Of a stretch of DNA of 61,838 nucleotides, positions 12,001 through 18,300 are shown piece after piece. Positions within the stretch are counted from its first letter, which is position 1; every line of letters begins with the position of its first letter. The notes beneath the pieces were generated by a model. The model did not search any database. It saw nothing but the letters and a program-made list of their open reading frames with translations, and was not told the DNA's origin. This DNA is from Verrucomicrobiota bacterium (GTDB taxonomy: Bacteria > Chlamydiota > Chlamydiia > Chlamydiales > SM23-39), in contig JAFEGL010000036.1 of assembly GCA_018239895.1 (NCBI GenBank), forward strand, positions 1 to 61,838. Reading direction: 5' to 3'. A program made the translations under genes and the position numbers.

Positions 12001-12304
12001 TAGCACCGGATTTTTAGGAGGCGCCTATGATGGGAGATATCTCTATTTAGCTCCGCAATTGAGTGGGACGACTGTATCTGGCCAGATTACCAGGACCATC
12101 GCCTATTCGGGTCCGCCAGTCACAGCTCCTTCAATCAGTTATGCGACGGGGACCTTCACTGTCACGGGCAATTTCGCCTTCACGACAGTGTTCTCGACGT
12201 CGGCCTCTGCGGGAACTCAGCAAGCGACGCTGAATACCGCCGCAGGATTTTTGGTTGTCTTGGTCAATGGAACGCCTCAGAAAATAGCATTTTATAACCC
12301 GTAG
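3044..12304 (+). CDS. Giant six-propeller fibre-like protein, class A copy 1 (A1)
   Basis: An intact 3086-residue protein, the first gene of cassette 1, with stop TAG. It starts MAYNTGNFSLFNQ; there is no signal peptide or membrane segment. The head (about residues 1-150) has NVYGSQIAPT-like repeats and leads into VGIGTTTP. Six modules follow, each a linker (class A style, AGTTRNNQ, then QGGFGGG) plus seven blades. Propellers lie at about 3728-4880, 5174-6318, 6617-7773, 8075-9222, 9520-10675 and 10974-12115. Blades carry FDGRYVYF and RYDTT and end in a RIDAYPG-like closing segment; the pattern resembles YVTN/Kelch-type propeller blades (inference). The cap (last ~60 residues) ends GTPQKIAFYNP. 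Modules 3 and 4 are near-duplicates. It pairs with the gene at 30427 by head, linkers, cap and stop codon. The role is unknown; a structural fibre, adhesin or carbohydrate-binding array are possibilities. Confidence 0.96.
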   Translation: MAYNTGNFSLFNQTGFTSSTAIYAESISAAFSIPSNGVYTNVYGSQIAPTVVSTGTSTVRNLFGLNLSLSLAASGVTVSVAHTLDIVGPVFSGGTLTNVYSLFVTPPTITAGSAVNNFTAAIFGNVGIGTTTPLSQLSSTGTVAVGSYAGNVAGPGGSLIVSGQVGVGTPTPNFKLDVQGAISAQNAISAGITKNNQVVTLFEGYSQGGYGGGMVGTVKAMGSNLSASFNMLTVNSNSEGFQGGVFDGRYLYFVPNISGDGTTPSGQITRYDTSVSLSVSTSYAIFNAKLNVNSNCVGYKGGVYDGRYTYFIPNVNSLGTASGLILRYDGTLDFLSSTSYATFDMTTVNSNSVGFSGGVFDGRYIYFAPNTNTLTVSGQITRLDTTLLFNTTSSYSIFDTAFNINSNSGGFQGGAYDGRYVYFIPNINPLTVSGQITRYDTTGAFNASSSYSVFDTASLVNSSSAGFFGAVFDGRYLYFVPNANGLTQSGLVTRYDTTNSFLSSSSYSVFDMTAAGSLSQGFAGAAFDGRYIYFAPNLNILSFSSQITRFDTTQSFASANSYSVLNAAQAISSLARGFTGVIFDGRYVYFIPTQNQVSFSGLLARIDGYPGQLANTINASQSLTGLALGTYSGAISAPTNGLAISGFLGIGTATPTYRVDVQGFVSAFPVYSAGTTRNNQVAAISQAYSQGGLGSSSVGSQKGLSSGTFNEFNMALVNSNSVGYAGAVFDGRYVYFAPKSKNLTTFSGLITRYDTTAVFGSSNSYAIFDTTQLSSLSQGFWGGVFDGRYVYLVPNQYNTGTYSGLVVRYDTTALFSASTSYAIADTSVLVNSSSVGFIGAVFDGRYIYYSPNQVSPTTSSGQVTRYDTTGSFTSSGSYATFDTSLVNPNSVGFFGGTYDGRYVYFVPNNGSVGTYLGQITRYDTTGSFSQTISYSIFDLASINNLARGYTSAIFDGRYIYFVPYSNNGGFTGLFVRYDTTLIFNSTTSYTIFDLAANVNAQSLGFTGGSFDGRYITLVPASGSSSVVTRYDTATSFSASASYATLNLQNIDSSLSIFQGSIYDGKYVYLIPFRNSLATYSGTVVRLDAYIGAPVNAINVNQAPFGIAIGTYTGIVTPPTGGLIISGAMGIGTTTPSATLDVQGVLNAQTVLSAGTTRNNQIMTLAEGYNQGGFGGSSVGTQKTLNTLSTLFFDTSTNVNSNSVGFAGSAFDGRYLYLVPTQNTLGSYSGQITRYDTFSSFSSSSSYSIFNTVNLNSYCKGFTGALYDGRYIYFIPNGLNSTAAGTITRYDTRAIFSSTSSYSFFSLALNLNTNCTNYFGGVFDGRYIYLAPAIQTPNVNIFVQYDTTLSFSSSSSYSFIANTSIGVPSGLFFSGAAYDGRYVYYVPQTNFGVTISGQIVQYDTTLPFSTASSFSNFDSGVLLNSQSRGFIGAVYDGRYVYYVPNNNGVGITLSGQITRYDTTAAFSNSNSYAIYDTRSLNSQSCGFWGGVFDGRYVYYVPNAVNAGPTLSGQITRFDTTLSFSVSTSYSFFNTAAVNSNSVGFQGGAFDGKYLYLIPWSNLLTFSGQITRIDAYPGQPVGAIGASFSQRGIAIGTYAGIVTAPSNGLIVSGKVGVGTASPAYNLDVQGGISAQSISSSPYTTKNSQQVALFEGYTQGGFGGGQVGTQKTMSLNTTYYFDMSANINSQSVGYAGSVFDGRYLYFVPDFNLFGSFSGFVTRLDTTSTFSASSSYASFNLGSLNTNCKGYTGGLFDGRYIYFIPNGSSVTTAGILTRYDSTLPFTVSSSYSLFLLPSLNTNCTNYFGGAFDGRYLYLASANTALNIQVRYDTTLSFSNTNSYAFITNTAIGVPATLFCEGATYDGRYIYYSPQTNFGVTISGQIIQYDTTLSFTSASSFSSFDSGALVNSRSRGFTGVVYDGRYVYYVPNTLQVAATLSGQVTRYDTTLPFSSSNSYAIFDTNTLNSNSWGFWGGVFDGRYIYFIPNAPTPAPTLSGQITRFDTTGSFTSASSYTFFDTASGSSNSVGFQGGAFDGRYLYLVPSKNLVTFGGQVTRIDAYPGPLSSAFSSGITPNGVALGTYSGTVAPPAGGLIVSGSVGIGTPTPAYPLDVSGSMSTQTARSSWTTKNNQYINLATGPSQGGLGSSAGTTNKAIGANETTVFDLQAFVNSNCVSFIGAVFDGRYVYYVPTINQLTRSGLVARYDSTLPFSASASYSLFDMKVNVSSSSVGFDGGIFDGRYIYYIPNINTPGSQSGTITRFDTTLSFTSSGSYSTFDTKANINSQSVSFAGAVFDGRYIYYVPHNQSNNTPSGQLLRFDSTATFTSASSYQLFDLTANVNSLANGYWGGTYDGRYVYFAPLQNVQTVSGLIVKYDTTLPFGTAGSFSIFDMQANVSSNSCGIFGACYDGRYVYMISDQNRLTQSGTVTRYDTTLPFSTATSYSAFDLSPISSLSVGFEGSIYDGRYVYFIPNDSFVATKSGLIVRYDTTMPFTSYSSYTSFDSTSVQSNSCGFLGSIYDGRYIYLVPSTNGITRTGQITRIEAYPGSQATAIAAYQAAGYFGVGSFAGATTLSGSTLAVPGSIGIGTSAPQYPVDVAGPVYATQVNAVGTTMNAQRVLLTQGYSQGGFGGGAVGTNIVLSARTTAVYDTFAALNSFSRGFNGALFDGRYIYFVPNNNGLTQSGQITRFDASTTFGVTSSYAIFDLSANVNTLANGFAGAVFDGRYVYFVPNLDITSSQSGLIVRYDTTVSFSVSTSYSTFNSRTALTSLSSGFQGGAFDGRFVYFIPNTNVQTISGTLVQYDTSLPFSNSTSYAAFDTKSIINSKSAGFIGSVFDGQFLYLVPNNNGVTQSGQITRYNTALPFATATSYSVFDTNANVNSSSSGFFGGVYDGRYLYLVPNVNGVSQSGQITRYDTQLPFTAARSYSVFDTKTFVNSNSAAFRGGVFDGRYLYFVPGNSSSGQITKYDTTLLFSASTSYSVFNTASVSTNSTGFLGGAYDGRYLYLAPQLSGTTVSGQITRTIAYSGPPVTAPSISYATGTFTVTGNFAFTTVFSTSASAGTQQATLNTAAGFLVVLVNGTPQKIAFYNP
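6617..9222 (+). repeat. Near-duplicate propellers 3 and 4 of A1
   Basis: Blades 2-6 of the two propellers share unusual details seen nowhere else in the window: NTNCTNYFGG, an A-IGVP segment starting blade 4, QTNFGVTISGQI, and SRGF in blade 5. The offset is about 1.45 kb, one module, which points to a recent tandem duplication or gene conversion. Confidence 0.8.
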
Positions 12305-12309
12305 AAGAG
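12304..12309 (+). promoter_or_regulatory. Ribosome binding site of B1, touching the A1 stop
   Basis: GAAGAG begins on the last base of the A1 stop codon and ends 7 bases before the ATG at 12317. An ATG at 12310 is out of frame. The arrangement favours translation coupled to A1. Confidence 0.75.
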
Positions 12310-12316
12310 ATGAAAA

Positions 12317-15300
12317 ATGGCTTACAACTCAGGGATTATCTCCCTCTTTAATCAAGCGCAGAATTATACGAACGTCTTCGCGGATCTCAAAGCGCCGACC
12401 TTCGCTCCCCCTGCTACGTTTCTCTATACTTCGGTCTACGGGAAATCGGTTGCGCCCACGATCGCAACGACGGGCACCGGAGTGGTCAACAATGCCTTCG
12501 GCCAGCAGATCGCCCCGACGATCAGCGCTAGCGGGATCACCGTCTCTTTGGCCTATGGACTTAATCTGGCAGGCCCGACCCTCACAACAGGGAGAGTGAC
12601 AACGGTCTATACTCTTTTTGCGGCGCCACCAAGCGGCGCCGGAACGATTTCAGGAAGTTATGGAGCCTATTTCGGTTTGCCGACAGTTGGAGTGGTGCAA
12701 GGGGGTGTCGGGATTGGCACCACGACGCCCAGAAATGCCCTCGATGTAAATGGTGCGTTAGCTGTCGGGTCCTACGCGGGCGTAAACACCCTATCCTCAG
12801 GGACTTTTGCTGTCAGCGGCACGTCGAATCCATCCGTCGGCGTGGGCCTTTCGAACCCAAGCTATTATTTCGATGTCGCAGGCACTCTTGCTGGGCAATA
12901 TGTCTATGGGTTATCGCCGCAAGGCCCCAATCAGCTGATCCGGTTGGCGCAAGGGTATTCTCAAGGGGGCTTTGGGAGCAGTTTTGTCGGCACGCAAAAG
13001 ACAATGAGCGCCAACACGAGCATAAATTTCGATTCGGGAGCCCGGGTCAATTCCCGATCCCGCGGCTATGCCGGCGCCGTCTTCGATGGGAGATATGTTT
13101 ATTACATCCCCAATTTCGACGGGGCATCCCGCTCCGGATTGATGATGCGCTACGATACAACTCAGTCTTACTCCTCGTCGAATAGCTACGCCATTTTTGA
13201 AACAGGCACTCTCAGCTCAATCAGCAAGGGTTTTTTGGCAGGAGCCTTCGATGGGAGATATGTCTATCTCATCCCGAACGTGGTATCTACCTGCGTAGGG
13301 TTGATCACCAGATATGATACGACGCTTCCATTCAGCGCCTCTTCGAGCTATTCTATCTTCGATACGTTCTTAGCAGTCTCCACGTTTAGCTGCGGCTTTG
13401 TCGGCAGCGTATTCGACAACCGGTATCTCTATTTAGTCCCGAATCTAAATACAAGCACGACATCGGGCGTCGTACTCCGCTACGATACGACGCTCCCGTT
13501 TGCGACCGCTTCCAGCTATTTGACTTTTGACATGACGTTAGTCCAAAGCAATAGCCGAGGCTTTTTTAGCGGGGTGTTTGACGGAAGATACATCTATTAT
13601 GTTCCAAACTTCAATGGGGCCACTCAGTCAGGGCAGATCACCCGCTATGACACAAGTTCCTCATTCGGATCGAGTTCCAGCTATGCTGTATTTGATTTGA
13701 CTACGAATGTTAGCTTGACTAGCTCTGGTTTCCGCGGCGCAGTATTCGATGGGAGGTACATCTATTACGTTCCCTTCAGAGCTACACCGACGGTTGTTAC
13801 AAACAATGGACAAATCACCCGCTACGATACCCTTGGATCATTCACAAGCGCCTCCAGCTACTCGATATTTAACACGTCGACTTTGAATACCCTCTCCATC
13901 GGATTTTTTGGGGCTGTTTTCGACCAGAGATATCTCTATCTCGTCCCAGGATTTACCACGTCAGGTCAAATCACGAGGTACGATACGACCCAGTATTTCT
14001 TCAATACCTCGAGCTATACAAGCTTTTCTCTAACAGCAGCTTTGACATCGCTCAGCGCTGGATTTTTTGGAGGGATCTCTGATGGACGCTACATCTATTT
14101 TGTGCCGCACCAAAATGGGGCCACAGTATCGGGACTCATCACTCGTATCGACTCCTATTCAGGTCCCAACGCCAACACACCGGTTACAAGCGGGATCTCG
14201 AATAATTTTTCAGTCGGCGCCTATGCTGGCGTGAATGCTGCTCCGAGCAACAGCTTGATTGTCAGCGGGAATGTAGGGATCGGAACTTCGAATCCTCAGT
14301 ATTTACTCGATGTGAACGGCTCTATCTCGGCCCAATATGCCTATGGTTTGATGCCGGAGCAGCCCAATCAGACGATCAGCCTGGCCCAAGGGTATAACCA
14401 GGGAAGCTTTGGCGGCGGAGTTGTCGGCTCGCAAAAGACGCCTACTACCAACACGACCAATATTTTTAATCTCGCCCTTGTCAATTCGAATGGAGTGGGG
14501 TTTTCTGGGACCGCTTTTGACGGGAGATTTGTCTACTATGCTCCCAACGCACGGCCAGGATTTTTGTTTCGCTATGATACGACACAGTCTTTCAGCTCAT
14601 CGACGAGCTACTTTGTCTACGACTTAAGAACAAATGTAAACACTACGATTCCTACCTTCTCGGGTGCGATTTACGATGGGCGCTATATCTATTTTCCATC
14701 GCCCGTCAGTTCGTTTATCACCCGCTATGATACCGGTTCACCTTTCAATGTAGCGACGAGTTATGTATTTCTCGATCTCGGCACGGTTGCCAGCGTCGGC
14801 GCCTCTTTGGCGGTATATAGAGGAGGGGTCTACGATGGGCGCTATGTCTATTTTGCTCCAGCCAGCACGACGGCTGCCAATGGAACCGTCGTCCGCTACG
14901 ATACGACTCTGTCATTTACTTCCACGAATAGCTACACCTCATTCAACACGACGAACATCCAGAGCAACAGCCGGCTGTTCTATGGAGCTGTCTACGATGG
15001 CAGGTATATCTACTTTATTCCGTCTAGCAGCCCTCAGGCAGGACAAGTGACCCGCTACGATACGTCTCTCTCCTTTGGGACTGCAACAAGCTATTCCGTG
15101 TTCGATATGCAGGCTAATGTCGATATTGGATGTCAAAATTTCTTGGGAGCTGTCTATGACGGAAGATTCATCTACTACGTCCCATTGGGCTCAGGGCAAA
15201 TCACTCGCTACGACACTACGGGCAGCTTTACCTCCTCTTCCTATTATTCATTTTTCAATACAACCACTTCGATTAACTCTTTGGCCTCCTCATTTACCGG

Positions 15301-18300
15301 AGGGGCTTTCGATGGGAGATATGTTTACTTTTTTGGGCGCAGCTTTCCCAACGTAGTTGTATTCGACACTTCGGTCTCATTCTCTAATGGTTCTAGCTAT
15401 TCTTTATTCTCAACAGGCAGTTCGACAGCCTCCTCCGGCATTTTCGACGGGAGATATATCTATATAGCTCCGGGGGCCTCGACAAGCAATATTGCGCGCC
15501 TTGACGCCTATTCAGGCGCTCCCATCAACGCCATCTCAGCGAGCCAATTTCCCTCGACATTTGCCATCGGAAATTTTGCGGGAGTCGCCACGCCGCCCAA
15601 CAATAGTTTGATTGTGTCGGGAAACGTCGGATTTGGCACCTCATCTCCAGGCTATGCGGCCGATGTCAATGGGAACCTTTTAGCAAACTACGTCAGCGGT
15701 CTCATGCCCCAACAGCAAATTCAGACGATCGCTCTTTCCGAGGGGTATAATCAGGGAGGCTTTTCTGGCGGAAGCGTTGGGATCAAAAAAGAAGGAAGCG
15801 CAGGAACTACCCTGATCAATCTCTTATCAATTTTTGGGATAAATTCGACCTCGAGTGGGATTAATGCTGCTGGCTTTGATGGAAGATATGTCTATATGTG
15901 TCCTTCCATCACATCAACTCTTTGGAGATACGATACGCAGCTTCCCATTACTTCGGCCTCCAGTTTTGATTCAGCATCGCTTGTCGGGTTAAATCCTGCG
16001 ATAGGTAATACCTTTACAACCACGGGATATGATGGGAGGTATTTATATTTAGCTTCAAGCAGCGGCGGGATTTTTGTCCGCTACGATACGACCCTCCCTT
16101 TCAAGCAAATATCAAGTTATGCCTCATTCAATATGACAGCTGTGTCGAGTTCATTTAGTCCAAACGGCATGTCATTCGACGGTCGTTATCTCTATTTTGC
16201 ACCAACCTCTGGCTTTTCCACTATAATCATCCGCTATGATACCAGCGCCTCCTTCCAATCAACATCTAGTTATAGAACCTTTGATGCTAGTGGGGTAGTA
16301 AGCAGCGGTCTGTTTTACAATAGTGTGTTTGACGGAAGATATATTTATTTTGTTCCAATCTCAATGTCATTTGGATTGGCGTATGCTCCCATTATGAGGT
16401 ACGACACGAGTCTTTCGTTTAACTCAGCGTCAAGCTATTCGACTTTCTATCCACAGACGTTAAATACTCTTTGTCAAAAATTCTTTACCGCTTGTTTCGA
16501 TGGAAGATTTGTCTATTTCTTGCCTCAATCTCAAGTCAGTGGCGAAGCGATTTTGATTAAGTATGATACGACATTGCCGTTCACTTCTACCTCTTCTTAT
16601 TCTCTCATGGGATCCGGGTCCATAAATTCATTTATGGGATCAGCAGGTTTGTACGGCTGCAGTTATGATGGTAGATATCTCTACATGCCAGCAAACCAAG
16701 TAATAATTAAATACGATACAACTCAGTCATTTAATAATGCATCCAGTTACTCATCCATTTTTGTGGGAATAAATAGTCAAAGGTTCACAGTTTGGGATGG
16801 CCGCTACGCCTATTTCTTTACTACAGCCTCCGGAGCTACAGCGAGCCGGATCGATGCACTATCGACTTCAACGCCTGTCAATGCGCTAGCCACCTATCAA
16901 GTTCCTAGCTCGTTTTCCATTGGAAATTATGCGGGGGTGAATACACCTCCCTCGAACGGGTTGATCATGTCGGGAGGGATGGCAGTCGGTAATACGTCTC
17001 CCAATTACTTTGTCGATGTCAACGGTTCGATCAACGCCTCCTCCTACTATGGCCTTATGCCTCAAGCGCAAAACCAGTTGATTTCGTTAACCGAAGGCAA
17101 TAATCAAAGTGGATTGGGCGGGTCCTTTGTAGGTCTAAGCAAGACCATGAGCGCGAATACAACCTTGACATTCGATGTATCCACCTTAAATACAGTCAAT
17201 GCAGGTTTTCAGGGGGCGGTTTTCGATGGGCGCTATATTTACTTTATCCCGATCCAAATTCCAAGTCGAGTCGTTGTCCGCTACGATACGTTATCTAGTT
17301 TTTCAAGCTCTACAAGCTACTCTTCTTTTAACGTATCTGCGATAGTTGTAAGTTTTTCTACAGGTATCACGAGCGCAATATTCGATGGAAGATATGTCTA
17401 TTACATCCCATCGATTTTAAGTTCTTCGGTTTTGTTTCTTCAATATGACACAACTCTCCCTTTCACATCTTTAAACTCTTATCAGTCGATCAACGCGTCA
17501 GGCGGTTATAGTGGCGGTGTTTTCGATGGGCGTTATGTTTACTTTATTCCGTCCGTAGATCTAAACAATACGGCGGCAGGACTTCTTGTACAATACGATA
17601 CAACGCAAAGCTTTTTCCTCAACACAGCTTCCACAAGCATTAATTTGGCGACGATCTCTACAGCAAGCGTTGGATTTGCAGGCGGCGTCTACGATGGGCG
17701 CTATGTCTACCTAGTTCCGAATGCTAATTTGTCAACCTGGAGCGGACAAATCACCCGGTACGACACGACGCAGCCATTCAGCTTGACAACGAGCTACTCT
17801 TTCTTTGATCTGGCGACGATCAACACATTCAACCGAGGTTACTTTGGCGGCGTATTCGACGGAAGATATGTCTATTTTGTTCCGAACAATAATGGAACTC
17901 CATCTGGACTCATTGCCCGGTTCGATTCCCTTTTAACGTTCACATCTTCTTCGAGTTACTCTTTCTTTGATACTTCTGTTTTGCAAAGCAACGCCAAAGG
18001 GTTCGAAGGGGCTATTTTCGATAACCGCTACATCTACTTTGTTCCAAACGCCGCGAGCACGGCTTCCGGTCTTGTCGTCCGCTATGACACGACAGGTTCG
18101 TTCTTCTCATCGAGCAACTACACGATCTTTAATTTGGGAACCCAAGTCAATTCCCTGAGCACAGGATTTTCCGGAGGGGTGTACGATGGCAAATATGTCT
18201 ATCTTTCTCCAAATATCAACCAACTTTCCTATTCGGGCCTTATTGCTAGGATCGATGCATATCCAGGGCCTTTGGCTAGCGCTTTGGCGTTCAACAAAGT